64,000 nucleotides of DNA from Agrococcus pavilionensis RW1. Its GTDB lineage: Bacteria > Actinomycetota > Actinomycetes > Actinomycetales > Microbacteriaceae. The position numbers and the translations under genes were made by a program. Below are positions 21,563-30,963 of the stretch, one piece after another. Position 1 is the first letter of the stretch. Each line of letters starts with the position of its first letter. The notes beneath the pieces were generated by a model. The model was not told where the DNA came from. It searched no databases and saw only the letters and a program-made list of their open reading frames with translations. Location: NCBI RefSeq assembly GCF_000400485.1, contig NZ_ASHR01000028.1:1-64000 (forward strand). The letters run 5' to 3'.

Positions 21563-23142
21563 GCCGGCACCTCGCGGCGAGCGACCGGCAGCGTGGCGGT
21601 GAAGCGCGCGCCGCCGAGCGGCGATGCCTCGACGGCCGCGCTGCCGCCGAGCCGGTCGACCACCCGGCGGACGAGGGTGAGCCCGTAGCCGCGAGCGAGT
21701 CCGGCCGCGCGCGGCTTGGTCGACTCCTCGAGGTCGAAGATCGCGGCGCGCCGGCCCTCCGGCACGCCGGGCCCGTCGTCGTCCACGACGATCGTCACGA
21801 CGCGGCCGAGCTCGCCGTCGACGTCGTCGATCGCCACCTCGACCCGGCCGCCTGACGCCGCCTCGATCGCGTTGTCGAGCAGGTTGCCGAGCACCGTGAC
21901 CCAGTCGCTCGCGTCCCCCGCGGGTGCGGCGGGGCGCAGTCGGGATCGCTCGCGGACGACGAGCTCGACCCCGTGCTCGCGCGCCTGCGCCCGCTTCGCG
22001 AGCAGCAGCGCCGCGACCTCGAGCTCGAGGATCCCGCTCGCGGGCTCGAGCGCCGCGAGCGCGCCGCCCGCGCCCGCGCGCTCGATCACCTGCATCGCCG
22101 CCTCGGTCTCACCGAGCTCGAGCAGGCCGCCGAGGGTGTGCAGCGTGTTGGCGAACTCGTGCTGCTGCGCGCGCAGCGTCTCGGTCATGCCCTGCGCGCC
22201 GGCGAGGTCGCGCAGCGCCGCGTCGAGCTCGGTCCGATCGCGCAGGATGAGCACGGTGCCGACGGTGCGGCCGTCGACGACCACCGGGTCGGCACGCGCC
22301 ACGAGCATCCGCTCGCCCGCGAGCACGAGCTGCTGCTCGCCCGCGTCGGCCAGCAGCAGCTCGAGCTGCGCGTCGAGCACCTCGGCGATGGGAACGCCCG
22401 CGAGGTCGTCGCCCTCCCGCCCGAGCAGCCGCAGGGCGGAGTCGTTGCACAGTGTGATCGTCGCCGAGTCGTCGAGCACGACGAGCCCCTCGCCGATCCC
22501 GTGGAGCGTCGCGTTGCGGGTCTCGAGCATCGACTTGATCTCGTCCGGCTCGACGCCGTAGATGCGCTTCCGCACCTGCGCCGCGGCCCAGCCGGCGAGC
22601 AGCACGCCGACGATCGCCGCGACCGCGAGGCACAGGCCGAGGATCCAGATGGTGCTGAGCCACTCCGCGTGCAGCTCCGATTCGAGGATGCCCACCGAGA
22701 CCTGGCCAATGATCGCGCCGTCGGGGCCGAAGACAGGCACCTTCGCTCGCCAGGAGGTGCCGAGCGTGCCGGTCTCGGTCGTCGTGACGAGCTCGCCGCT
22801 CCGGGCCGCGTCGGGCGGCGTCGAGACGACCTCGCCGATGCGGTCGGGGTTGGGGTGCGAGTAGCGGATGCCCTCGACGTTCGAGACCACGACGTACGTG
22901 ACGTCGGATGCCTCCCGCACCGTCTCGGCGATCGGCTGGATGACGGCTGCGGGGTCGGGGTCGTCGAACGCCTCGGTCACCGACGGCAGCTGCGCGACCG
23001 AGTAGGCGACCCCGATCATGCGGTCGAGGTAGGCGTCGCGCAACGAGCGCTCCTGCAGCCACGCGGCGGCGACGCCCGAGCCGAGGATGACGACGAGCAT
23101 GATCGCGCTCTGCAGCAGCACGATCTGCGTGCGCAGCTTCAT
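21559..23142 (-). CDS. Sensor histidine kinase, sCache/CitA-DcuS type
   Basis: 527 aa. TM1 at about 7-29, an extracytoplasmic sCache domain at 30-160 containing [11 protein letters not shown] (the carboxylate-binding signature of DcuS/CitA/DctS sensors), TM2 at about 163-187, a PAS domain at about 210-310, then the kinase core with phospho-acceptor His328 in [12 protein letters not shown] and an ATPase with N box LLDNAIEA and G box DDDGPGVP. It probably senses tri- or dicarboxylates outside the cell. ATG at 23142 follows GAGGAG. Divergent from tctCBA across 168 nt. Confidence 0.93.
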   Translation of the reverse strand: MKLRTQIVLLQSAIMLVVILGSGVAAAWLQERSLRDAYLDRMIGVAYSVAQLPSVTEAFDDPDPAAVIQPIAETVREASDVTYVVVSNVEGIRYSHPNPDRIGEVVSTPPDAARSGELVTTTETGTLGTSWRAKVPVFGPDGAIIGQVSVGILESELHAEWLSTIWILGLCLAVAAIVGVLLAGWAAAQVRKRIYGVEPDEIKSMLETRNATLHGIGEGLVVLDDSATITLCNDSALRLLGREGDDLAGVPIAEVLDAQLELLLADAGEQQLVLAGERMLVARADPVVVDGRTVGTVLILRDRTELDAALRDLAGAQGMTETLRAQQHEFANTLHTLGGLLELGETEAAMQVIERAGAGGALAALEPASGILELEVAALLLAKRAQAREHGVELVVRERSRLRPAAPAGDASDWVTVLGNLLDNAIEAASGGRVEVAIDDVDGELGRVVTIVVDDDGPGVPEGRRAAIFDLEESTKPRAAGLARGYGLTLVRRVVDRLGGSAAVEASPLGGARFTATLPVARREVPA

Positions 23143-23191
23143 CGCTCTCCTCACGGCCCCATGGTAGGCGCGATCCCGCGAGGCGGATCGT

Positions 23192-23227
23192 GACCGAAAC
23201 GACCGAAACGCACACATCGACCACAAC
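23192..23227. promoter_or_regulatory. Direct-repeat operator candidate between sensor kinase and tctC
   Basis: GACCGAAAC occurs at 23192-23200 and again at 23201-23209, with a degenerate third copy GACCACAAC at 23219-23227, i.e. in a 9-nt register with one unit skipped. It lies between a minus-strand -10 (TACCAT, 23161-23166) for the kinase and a plus-strand -10 (TAGCGT, 23252-23257) for tctC, where the CitB-type regulator would be expected to bind. Confidence 0.5.
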
Positions 23228-23310
23228 GCGCCGCAGCGCATCCGGCCCGGTTAGCGTCCAGGCAGATCGTGACCCGGCATGGCGCCGGGCGCTCAAGGAG
23301 GAGACGGTCC

Positions 23311-24357
23311 ATGCACCCCAGCACCGCGCGCAGCACGCGCTTCTCGACCATCGTCCGAGTCGGCATCGCGGGGACTGCGATGCTCGCCCTCGCGGCCTGC
23401 TCGTCGGGCGGCGGCGCGCCCGCGGGCAGCGCGCCCGCCGGTGACGGCGAGGCTGCGGCCATCAGCGCCGTGAACGTCATCGCCCCCGCCGACCCCGGCG
23501 GCGGCTGGGACCAGACCGCCCGCGCGCTCTCGCAGGTGCTGACCGACACCGACCTCGTCGGCTCGGCCCCGGTCGAGAACATCGGCGGCGCCGGCGGCAC
23601 GGTCGGCCTCGCGAGCCTCGCGACCGAGACCGACCCGAACACGCTCATGATCACGGGCTCCGTCATGGTCGGCGCGGTCGAGACGAACGCGTCGAGCACC
23701 CGCATCGAGGACACGACGCCGATCGCGAAGCTCACCGAGGAGCCGCTCGTCATCGTCGTGCCGGCCGACTCGCCCTACGAGTCGCTGCAGGACCTCGTCG
23801 ACGCGGTGGTCGAGGAGGGCCAGGGCATCGCCGTCACGGGCGGCTCGGCCGGCGGCATCGACCACATCCTCGCGGGGCTGCTGCTCACCGAGGGCGGCGT
23901 CGACGCCGCCGACGTGCCCTCGACGCTCAACTACATCGCCAACTCCGGCGGCGGCGAGGCGCTCACGATGCTGCTCGGCGGCACCGTGCAGGCCGGCATC
24001 TCGGGCGTCGGCGAGTTCTCGGAGTCGGTGCTCTCGGGCGACCTGCGCGCGCTCGCCGTCTCGAGCGCCGAGCCCGCCGAGGCGCTGCCCGACGTGCCGA
24101 CCATCCAGGACGAGGGCATCGACGTGACGGTGACCAACTGGCGCGGGGTCATCGCGCCCGGCGACATCACCGCCGATGAGCGCACCGCGCTCATCGACCT
24201 CGTCACGCAGCTGCACGAGCAGGACGCGTGGACCGAGATCCTCTCGACCAACGGGTGGACGGATGCGTTCATCGCCGGTGACGAGTTCGACGCGTTCCTC
24301 GCCGACGACATCACGCAGACGCAGGAGACCCTCCGCACGATCGGGCTCATCGAATGA
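23311..24357 (+). CDS. tctC: Tripartite tricarboxylate transporter substrate-binding lipoprotein
   Basis: 348 aa. Lipoprotein signal with lipobox LALAAC (Cys30), then a Ser/Gly/Ala linker and the Bug-type binding fold starting [18 protein letters not shown], the ligand loop typical of Tct[12 protein letters not shown] and TNWRGVIAP are further family motifs. It captures tri- or dicarboxylates such as citrate for TctAB. ATG at 23311 follows GGAGGAG. The stop overlaps tctB by 4 nt (ATGA). Confidence 0.93.
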   Translation: MHPSTARSTRFSTIVRVGIAGTAMLALAACSSGGGAPAGSAPAGDGEAAAISAVNVIAPADPGGGWDQTARALSQVLTDTDLVGSAPVENIGGAGGTVGLASLATETDPNTLMITGSVMVGAVETNASSTRIEDTTPIAKLTEEPLVIVVPADSPYESLQDLVDAVVEEGQGIAVTGGSAGGIDHILAGLLLTEGGVDAADVPSTLNYIANSGGGEALTMLLGGTVQAGISGVGEFSESVLSGDLRALAVSSAEPAEALPDVPTIQDEGIDVTVTNWRGVIAPGDITADERTALIDLVTQLHEQDAWTEILSTNGWTDAFIAGDEFDAFLADDITQTQETLRTIGLIE

Positions 24358-24902
24358 GCACCGCGACGTCCGCCGGCGCGACCCCCTCGGGCGCGTCGGC
24401 GGCGTCGCGTTCGGCCCGGATCGAGGCGATGGCGTTCGTCGGCCTCATCGCGCTCCTCTCGATCGCCGTGCTGATCGCGACCACGACCATCCGCGAGCCT
24501 CCCGGCTCGACGAACACGCTCGGCGCTCGCGTCGTCCCCTACGCCGTCGGCGGGCTCATGCTCGTCAGCGCGATCGCCGTGCTCATCGGCCAGCTGCGCG
24601 GCCGCTTCGGCCACGCGGAGGAGGGCGAGGACATCGACCTCGAGCACGGCACCTCGTGGGGCTCCACGGGCGTCGTCGTCCTGAGCTTCCTCTCGCTCAT
24701 GCTCACGATCCCCCACCTCGGGTGGCCGCTCGGCGTCACCATCCTCTTCACCGGCGCCTCGCTCGCCCTCGGCGCGAAGCGCTGGTGGGTCGCCGTGCTC
24801 ATCGGGCTCGCGCTCGGCGTCGTCACGCAGGTCGTGTTCGGCACGCTGCTCGGGCTCTCTTTGCCGGCGACCGGCACCCTCACCTCCTGGATCGGCCTCT
24901 GA
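24354..24902 (+). CDS. tctB: Tripartite tricarboxylate transporter small membrane subunit
   Basis: 182 aa with four hydrophobic segments (about 25-42, 60-78, 103-122, 135-165) and a variable cytoplasmic N-terminus of Ala/Ser/Gly. It is the small integral subunit that pairs with TctA. Little sequence is conserved in this family, so position between tctC and tctA is the main evidence. The start overlaps the tctC stop; the stop overlaps the tctA start by one base (TGATG). Confidence 0.9.
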   Translation: MSTATSAGATPSGASAASRSARIEAMAFVGLIALLSIAVLIATTTIREPPGSTNTLGARVVPYAVGGLMLVSAIAVLIGQLRGRFGHAEEGEDIDLEHGTSWGSTGVVVLSFLSLMLTIPHLGWPLGVTILFTGASLALGAKRWWVAVLIGLALGVVTQVVFGTLLGLSLPATGTLTSWIGL

Positions 24903-26563
24903 TGGACACCTGGACCCTGCTGCTCGAGGGCTTCGCGACCGCGCTGCAGCCGATCTACCTGCTGTGGGCGCTCCTGGGCGTGCTGCTCGGCACGGCCGTC
25001 GGCGTGCTGCCGGGCATCGGCCCGGCGATGACGGTCGCGCTGCTGCTGCCGATCACCTACTCGCTCGAGCCCACCGCGGCGTTCATCGTCTTCGCGGGCA
25101 TCTACTACGGCGGCATGTACGGCGGATCGACGACCTCGATCCTGCTGAACACGCCCGGCGAGTCGGCCTCGATCGTCACGGCGCTCGAGGGCAACCGCAT
25201 GGCGCGCGCCGGCCGCGGCGCGGCCGCCCTCGCGACCGCGGCGATCGGCTCGTTCATCGCCGGCACGATCGCGACGGTGCTCCTGACGCTGCTCGCGCCC
25301 GTGGTCGCGCGATTCGCCGTGAGCCTCGGCCCCGCCGACTACTTCGCGCTCATGGTGATCGCCTTCCTCACCGTCGGCGCGCTGCTCGGCGACAGCGCCT
25401 GGCGCGGCATGGTGTCGCTCTCGATCGGCCTCTTCATCGGCCTCATCGGCGTCGACACGCTCACCGGCCAGGCGCGGTTCACGCTCGGCATCCCGCAGCT
25501 CGGCGACGGCATCGACGTCGTGCTCGTTGCGGTCGGCCTCTTCGCGCTCGGTGAGGCGCTCTACGTCGGCTCGCGGCTGCGCAACGGCGAGATCCCGATC
25601 ATCCCCATCACGCGCGGCTGGCGCACGTGGATGCGCCGCTCCGACTGGGCGCGCTCGTGGAAGCCGTGGCTCCGCGGCGCGGGCATCGGCTTCCCGATCG
25701 GCTCGATCCCGGCCGGCGGCGCCGACGTCGCGACCTTCCTCTCCTACGCAACCGAGCGGAGCCTCGCGAAGCCGGAGTACCGCAAGCAGTTCGGCAAGGG
25801 CGCGATCGAGGGCGTCGCGGGGCCCGAGTCGGCGAACAACGCCGCCGCCGCGGGCGTGCTCGTGCCGCTGCTGACGCTCGGCATCCCGACGACCGCGACG
25901 GCCGCGATCATCCTGAGCGCGTTCCAGAGCTACGGCATCCAGCCGGGCCCGCGGCTGTTCGACACGCAGCCGGCCCTCGTGTGGGCGCTCATCGCGAGCC
26001 TCTACATCGGCAACACGCTCCTGCTCGTGCTCAATCTCCCGCTCGTCGGCATGTGGGTGAAGCTGCTGCAGATCCCGCGCCCCTACCTCTACGCGGGCAT
26101 CCTGGTGTTCGCCGGCCTCGGCGCGTACGCGGCGAACTTCACCGTGTTCGACATCGGCGTGCTGCTCGTGCTCGGCGTGCTCGGCTTCTTCATGCGGCGC
26201 CTCGGCTTCCCCATCGCGCCGCTCGTGGTGGGCGCGATCCTCGGGCCGATGGCCGAGGAGCAGCTCCGCAAGGCGATGCAGATCGGGCAGGGCGACCCGT
26301 CGTACCTCGTGCAGAGCCCGTTCTCGATCGTCGCCTACGTCGCGATGGCGCTCATCATCGTGCTCGCGCTGTGGCTCAAGCGCCGCCGCGCCCGCTTCGA
26401 GGCGGCGCTGCCCGCGGCGGACACGACGGCCATCGCGGCGATCGACGAGGAGATCGAGTCGCACGAGCCGCACCCGCAGCCCGACCGCGGCCGGCTCTCG
26501 ACCACGGCGCTGCCGAGAGTCGACCGGGACCCGGATCGTCCCGAGGACGACCGCCGCGACTGA
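24902..26563 (+). CDS. tctA: Tripartite tricarboxylate transporter large membrane subunit
   Basis: 553 aa with about a dozen hydrophobic helices. The family signature [19 protein letters not shown] lies near residue 35, its inverted-repeat partner [15 protein letters not shown] in the second half, and [14 protein letters not shown] is also conserved. It forms the Na+- or proton-driven channel for substrate delivered by TctC. The C-terminal ~50 residues form an acidic/basic cytoplasmic tail longer than usual. Ends at a 16-bp terminator hairpin. Confidence 0.95.
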   Translation: MDTWTLLLEGFATALQPIYLLWALLGVLLGTAVGVLPGIGPAMTVALLLPITYSLEPTAAFIVFAGIYYGGMYGGSTTSILLNTPGESASIVTALEGNRMARAGRGAAALATAAIGSFIAGTIATVLLTLLAPVVARFAVSLGPADYFALMVIAFLTVGALLGDSAWRGMVSLSIGLFIGLIGVDTLTGQARFTLGIPQLGDGIDVVLVAVGLFALGEALYVGSRLRNGEIPIIPITRGWRTWMRRSDWARSWKPWLRGAGIGFPIGSIPAGGADVATFLSYATERSLAKPEYRKQFGKGAIEGVAGPESANNAAAAGVLVPLLTLGIPTTATAAIILSAFQSYGIQPGPRLFDTQPALVWALIASLYIGNTLLLVLNLPLVGMWVKLLQIPRPYLYAGILVFAGLGAYAANFTVFDIGVLLVLGVLGFFMRRLGFPIAPLVVGAILGPMAEEQLRKAMQIGQGDPSYLVQSPFSIVAYVAMALIIVLALWLKRRRARFEAALPAADTTAIAAIDEEIESHEPHPQPDRGRLSTTALPRVDRDPDRPEDDRRD

Positions 26564-26579
26564 GGCGCACCAGAAGACG

Positions 26580-26616
26580 ACGGATGCCGTCCCGGACACA
26601 CCGGGACGGCATCCGT
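26580..26616 (+). terminator. Intrinsic terminator of tctCBA
   Basis: ACGGATGCCGTCCCGG-ACACA-CCGGGACGGCATCCGT is a perfect 16-bp stem (each arm 16 nt), 17 nt after the tctA stop. Confidence 0.92.
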
Positions 26617-26637
26617 CATCCGTGGGAGGCTGGGCAC

Positions 26638-26814
26638 ATGCAGGAGCAGAGCCGCGAGCAGGACCGGGTGCCGCCGGAGCTCGACCCCTACTTCGAGCGC
26701 TTCGACGACGACCGGCCGCCGCGCACGATGGCGCGCCGCTTCCGGCCGATCATCGTCGGCGGCGCGGCGCTCACGCTCGTCGCGATGGTGCTGCTCGTAA
26801 CGCAGTCGCTGTAG
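26638..26814 (+). CDS. Small single-pass membrane protein
   Basis: 58 aa. A charged N-terminal half (MQEQSREQDRVPPELDPY) ends in basic MARRFRP, then one helix from about residue 37 to the C-terminus. An N-in topology follows from the Arg cluster. ATG at 26638 has GGGAGG 9 nt upstream. It follows the tct terminator and converges with pcrA. Function unknown. Confidence 0.6.
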   Translation: MQEQSREQDRVPPELDPYFERFDDDRPPRTMARRFRPIIVGGAALTLVAMVLLVTQSL

Positions 26815-26835
26815 CTCGATCGCGCGGAGCGGCGG

Positions 26836-29214
26836 TCAGCCGATCTTCTCGATCGGGGCGATCTTCACGAGCAGCCGCTTGCGGCCGGCCGCGTCGAAGA
26901 GCACCTCGGCGACGCGCTTCTTGTCGGCGCCCGTGATGGCCTGCACGCGGCCCTCGCCGAAGTCCTTGTGGCGGATGCGGTCGCCGGGCGCGAGCTCCAT
27001 GCCGCTGTTGTCGCGCACCTCGGTGATCGTGTTGGCGAACTCGCGCTTCGGGCCCTTCGGCAGCGCCTTCGGCTCCCGGTAGCCCGTCACGAACGACTCG
27101 CGCGGCTCGTCGCGCCAGCGGCCGACCGCGCGCTGCGACGACGCCTGCCGCACCGTCACCGGCGCGGTGCGCCAGTCGATGAGGTCGGCCGGGATCTCCT
27201 CGAGGAAGCGGCTCGGCACGGCGGGGTTCACCTCGCCGAACTGCGCGCGCGTCATCGCGAGCGAGAGGTGCAGGCGCTGGCGCGCGCGGGTGATGCCGAC
27301 GTAGAACAGCCGCCGCTCCTCGGCGGGCCCGCCCGGCTCGTTCGCCGAGATGCGGTGCGGCAGCAGGTCCTCCTCGACGCCCGTGATGAACACCGCGTCG
27401 AACTCGAGCCCCTTCGCGGTGTGCAGCGTCATGAGCGAGACCTGCCCGCCCGAGTCGTCGAGCTCGTCGGCGGCCGCGACGAGGGCCGTCTCGGTGAGGA
27501 AGTCGACGAGGTTGCCCGTGGGGTTCTGCCGCCGGAACTCGCGCGTGACCGCGATGAGCTCCTCGACGTTCTCGAGCCGCGCGGCGTCCTGCGGGTCGGG
27601 CGAGCGGCGCAGCTGGTCGGTGTAGCCCGACCGGCTCATGAGCTCGCGCAGCACCTCGCCCGGGTCGGCCTCGGGCCGGTCGCTCCACTCGTCGAGCAGC
27701 GCCGCGAGGTCCTTGATCGCCGCGGCGACCTTGGGGCCGAGGGCGATCTCGTCGACGCGACGCATCGCATCCCGCAGCGTGATCTGCCGCTCGTCGGCGA
27801 AGGCCTGCAGCGCCGCCTCGGTCGCCGGGCCGATGCCGCGCTTGGGCACGTTCATGATGCGGCGCAGGCTCAGGGAGTCGGCAGGGTTCGCGACCGTGAT
27901 GAGGTACGCCATCGCGTCCTTGATCTCGGCCCGCTCGTAGAACTTCGTGCCGCCGATCACCCGGTACGGGATCGCGGTGCGGATGAGCACCTCTTCGAGC
28001 GCTCGCGTCTGCGCGTTCGTGCGGTAGAAGACGGCGATGTCGCTGTAGGCCATGCCGCCGGAGGTGAGCTCGACGATCTCGTCGGCGACGAACTGCGCCT
28101 CGTCGTGGCCCGAGTAGCCGGTGAAGCCGACGATCTTCTCGCCGTCGCCCGAGTCGGTCCACAGCCGCTTCTCGCGCCGGTCGAAGTTGTTGCCGATCAC
28201 GGCGTTCGCGGCCGAGAGGATGTTCTGCGTCGAGCGGTAGTTCTGCTCGAGCATGATGACGCGCGCGCCGGCGAAGTCGCGCTCGAAGTCGGTGATGTTG
28301 CGGATGTCGGCGCCCCGGAAGGCGTAGATCGACTGATCCGAGTCGCCCACGACCGTGAGGGATGCGCCGGGCAGGTCGGCGCGGAGGTCGGGCAGGTCGG
28401 CGCGCGTCACGGGCTGCGTGAGCTCGCGGATGAGCGCGTACTGCGCCGCGTTCGTGTCCTGGTACTCGTCGACGAGGATGTGCCGGAAGCGCTTGCGGTA
28501 CTGCGCGGCGACGTGCGGGAACGCGCGCAGCAGGAAGACGGTCTGCGAGATGAGGTCGTCGAAGTCGAACGCGTTCGCGCGCCGCAGCTCGACGTCGTAG
28601 GCGCGCCAGAGCTCGAGGAAGGCCGCGTCGAGCGGGTTCTCGAGGTTGGCGGTGCGCGCCCAGGAGTCGACGTCGTGCAGCTCGTTCTTCGCCTTCGAGA
28701 TGCGGGCGGCAACGCCGCCGGGCGTGAGCCCCTGGATGTCGGCGCCGCGCTCCTTGATGAGCCGCTTCACGAGCGCGCGCACGTCGCCCGAGTCGTAGAT
28801 CGTGAACGACTGCTTGAAGCCGAACTCCTCGGCCTCGCGGCGCAGGATGCGCACGCACGCGGAGTGGAACGTCGAGATCCACATGCCGCGCGACTCCTCG
28901 CCGATGAGGCGCTCGACGCGCTCGCGCATCTCGGCGGCGGCCTTGTTCGTGAAGGTGATCGCGAGGATCTGGCTCGGCCATGCCTCGCGGGTCGCGAGCA
29001 GGCCGGCGACGCGGTGCGTGAGCACGCGCGTCTTGCCCGAGCCGGCGCCCGCGACGATGAGCAGCGCGGGCCCTCGGTGCTCGACCGCCTCGCGCTGCGG
29101 CGGGTTGAGGCCCTCGAGCAGCTCCTCCGGGATCGCCTCGCCGCGCGGTCCGAGGGGCGTCGGCCGCTGCACTTCCCCGAAGCCCTCGTCCCCCAGGCCC
29201 CACAGATCCGTCAT
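26836..29214 (-). CDS. pcrA: UvrD/PcrA-type DNA helicase
   Basis: 792 aa. Superfamily 1A 3'-5' helicase of nucleotide-excision repair and replication. Motifs in order: Walker A GAGSGKT near 60, TFTNKAAAEMRERV, DEYQDTN, VGDSDQSIYAFRGA, EQNYRS, LMTLHTAKGLEFDAVF and FYVGITRARQRL. The last ~50 residues (GDRIRHKDFGEGRVQ...) form the Tudor-like RNA-polymerase-binding domain of PcrA/UvrD1. ATG at 29214 follows GGAGGGG. No SOS box is visible upstream. In actinobacteria both pcrA and uvrD1 are used as names. Confidence 0.95.
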   Translation of the reverse strand: MTDLWGLGDEGFGEVQRPTPLGPRGEAIPEELLEGLNPPQREAVEHRGPALLIVAGAGSGKTRVLTHRVAGLLATREAWPSQILAITFTNKAAAEMRERVERLIGEESRGMWISTFHSACVRILRREAEEFGFKQSFTIYDSGDVRALVKRLIKERGADIQGLTPGGVAARISKAKNELHDVDSWARTANLENPLDAAFLELWRAYDVELRRANAFDFDDLISQTVFLLRAFPHVAAQYRKRFRHILVDEYQDTNAAQYALIRELTQPVTRADLPDLRADLPGASLTVVGDSDQSIYAFRGADIRNITDFERDFAGARVIMLEQNYRSTQNILSAANAVIGNNFDRREKRLWTDSGDGEKIVGFTGYSGHDEAQFVADEIVELTSGGMAYSDIAVFYRTNAQTRALEEVLIRTAIPYRVIGGTKFYERAEIKDAMAYLITVANPADSLSLRRIMNVPKRGIGPATEAALQAFADERQITLRDAMRRVDEIALGPKVAAAIKDLAALLDEWSDRPEADPGEVLRELMSRSGYTDQLRRSPDPQDAARLENVEELIAVTREFRRQNPTGNLVDFLTETALVAAADELDDSGGQVSLMTLHTAKGLEFDAVFITGVEEDLLPHRISANEPGGPAEERRLFYVGITRARQRLHLSLAMTRAQFGEVNPAVPSRFLEEIPADLIDWRTAPVTVRQASSQRAVGRWRDEPRESFVTGYREPKALPKGPKREFANTITEVRDNSGMELAPGDRIRHKDFGEGRVQAITGADKKRVAEVLFDAAGRKRLLVKIAPIEKIG

Positions 29215-29347
29215 GTCCCCTCCAGTCTACGAGCCGGGGGTGACACGGCCGACGGTCGTGACGCATCCCTCGTGGACGGCCGGCCTCTCGGCACGCGCGC
29301 ACGCGCCGTGGCTAGGGTGACCGCACGATCACGGGGAGGGATGCACG

Positions 29348-29869
29348 ATGCCGGACTGGGGAGAGGTCTTCGGCCTCACGGTGCCGGTGCTCGAGATCGT
29401 CGCTCGCGGCTCGGTGATGTTCCTCGCGCTCACGGTGCTGCTGCGCGTCGTCGGCCAGCGCGAGGCCGGCGGCCTCGGCATCACCGACATCCTCATCGTC
29501 GTGCTCGTCGCGGATGCCGCCGGCGCGGGGATGCGGGGCGAGGCGGGCTCGATCGGCGACAGCCTCGTGCTCGTCGGCACGATCCTCTTCTGGAGCGTCG
29601 CGCTCGACGCGCTGGGCTACCGCTGGCCGGCGCTCGGGCGCCTGCTCAAGGCACGGCCGAAGCCGCTCATCGAGGACGGCCGGCTCAACCGCCGCGCGCT
29701 GCGGCGCGAGTTCATGAGCCGCGACGAGCTCGAGTCGCAGCTGCGGCTGCACGGACTCACCGACATCTCGCAGGTCAAGCGGGCGTGGCTCGAGCCCAAC
29801 GGCATGGTCAGCGTGCTGCCGGTGGAGGGCAAGCCGAGCGAGGAGCCGCCGGAGCGTCCCGCGCGGTGA
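29348..29869 (+). CDS. DUF421/YetF-family membrane protein
   Basis: 173 aa. Three membrane segments in the first ~90 residues, then the cytoplasmic DUF421 domain with the family stretches RPKPLIEDGRLNRRAL, MSRDELESQLRLHG and VKRAWLEPNGMVSVLP. Function of the family is unknown, although YetF-like proteins are linked to the envelope. ATG at 29348 follows GGGGAGGG; TAGGGT at about 29314 could be the -10. Its 3' end overlaps the convergent GDPD gene by 62 nt. Confidence 0.88.
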   Translation: MPDWGEVFGLTVPVLEIVARGSVMFLALTVLLRVVGQREAGGLGITDILIVVLVADAAGAGMRGEAGSIGDSLVLVGTILFWSVALDALGYRWPALGRLLKARPKPLIEDGRLNRRALRREFMSRDELESQLRLHGLTDISQVKRAWLEPNGMVSVLPVEGKPSEEPPERPAR

Positions 29870-30833
29870 CGCGGCGCCAGAGGTCCGGGTGGTCGACGAA
29901 GACCGCCTCGAGCCCGAGCGCCGCGAGCATCCCCCACTCGGTCGTCCAGTCGCCCCACGCCGCGTCGTGCTCGCCGAGCCGGTGCTCGGGCTCGAGGAAC
30001 GCGTTCTCGGGCCGCAGCGTCCAGGCGATCGTGCCGAGCCCGACCGCGCGCGCCCGCTCGACGAGGTCGCTCGTGCCGAGCCGCTCCCCGTCGCGCTCGA
30101 AGAGCACCGACTTCGCGACGCTGATCGCGTCGACGCGGCTCGCGAGCGCCGCGAGCGCCGCGTCCTCGCGCTGCTCGGCGTAGGTGGGAGCGGATGCGTC
30201 GCCGCCGGCCACGAGGTCGGCGGCGGTGCCGTCGTGCTCCATGAGGTAGACGAGCCGGGCCTCCACGCCCCGCTCCCGCACCGCGTGCAGCACGCTCTCC
30301 TCGAAGGACTCGACCACGAGCGCGCCCGGCGCCCGCCAGCGGGTGCCGCGCACCGCATCCGCCACGAGCTCGTCGAGCGGCAGGCCGATGGCGGCATGGT
30401 GGGTGGCGTGCTTGAGCTCGGCGACGACGCCGAGGCCGGTCTCGTCGGCGAGCGTGAGCAGCTCGTCGAAGCGCAGCACGCGGTCGCGGCCATCCTGCCG
30501 CGCCCCGAGCGGCCGCAGGTGCGGCAGCCGCTCGCGAGCGCGCAGCGTCGCGACCTCCGCCCAGGTGAAGTCCTCGACGAACCAGCCCTCGAGCTCGTGG
30601 CCGTCGATCGGCTGCGAGCGACGGCGGTCGGCGAACTCCGCTCGCGCGGCGACGTCGGTCGTCTCGCTCAGCTCGTTGTCGTGCCGCACCACGAGCACGC
30701 CGTCGCGCGTCGCGACGAGGTCGGGCTCGACCGCGTCGGCCCCGAGCTCGGCGGCCAGGCGGATCGCGGTCTCGGTGTGCTCGGGCGCCCAGCCCGAGGC
30801 GCCGCGGTGGGCGATGAGCGTGGTCGGCTGCAC
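29808..30833 (-). CDS. Glycerophosphodiester phosphodiesterase
   Basis: 341 aa, no signal peptide, so cytoplasmic. Hydrolyses glycerophosphodiesters to glycerol-3-phosphate and an alcohol. The fold starts IAHRGASGWAPEHT (catalytic His and Arg) followed by GADAVEPDL (metal-binding Glu/Asp) and VRHD (second catalytic His). The C-terminal ~20 residues, Pro/Ala-rich, run across the end of the convergent YetF-like gene. The start is GTG (MQPTTLIAHRG) with TAGCCT about 9 nt before it, which suggests a leaderless mRNA. Confidence 0.9.
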   Translation of the reverse strand: MQPTTLIAHRGASGWAPEHTETAIRLAAELGADAVEPDLVATRDGVLVVRHDNELSETTDVAARAEFADRRRSQPIDGHELEGWFVEDFTWAEVATLRARERLPHLRPLGARQDGRDRVLRFDELLTLADETGLGVVAELKHATHHAAIGLPLDELVADAVRGTRWRAPGALVVESFEESVLHAVRERGVEARLVYLMEHDGTAADLVAGGDASAPTYAEQREDAALAALASRVDAISVAKSVLFERDGERLGTSDLVERARAVGLGTIAWTLRPENAFLEPEHRLGEHDAAWGDWTTEWGMLAALGLEAVFVDHPDLWRRVTARDAPAAPRSACPPPAAR

Positions 30834-30882
30834 GTGCTCAGGCTATGGGCCGTCTGCCTTGGGCGAACGAGCCGTGCAACAC

Positions 30883-30911
30883 AGCGAAATCCTGGCTCGT
30901 TTCGCTACGCT
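30883..30911 (+). promoter_or_regulatory. Inverted repeat overlapping a -10 box before the Bax-inhibitor-like gene
   Basis: AGCGAAA (30883-30889) and TTTCGCT (30900-30906) form a 7-bp inverted repeat with a 10-nt spacer, running directly into TACGCT (30906-30911), a plausible -10 about 53 nt before the TTG start. It could be an operator. Confidence 0.4.
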
Positions 30912-30963
30912 GAGCGCGACCGCCCGTTGAGGCGGCCGCATGCACTCGACAGGAGCAACACCC

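Noticed and set aside
24539-26599. Minus-strand frame of 686 codons opposite tctBA
   Set aside because: His/Asp/Arg-rich antisense shadow without motifs; spans the tctCBA terminator.
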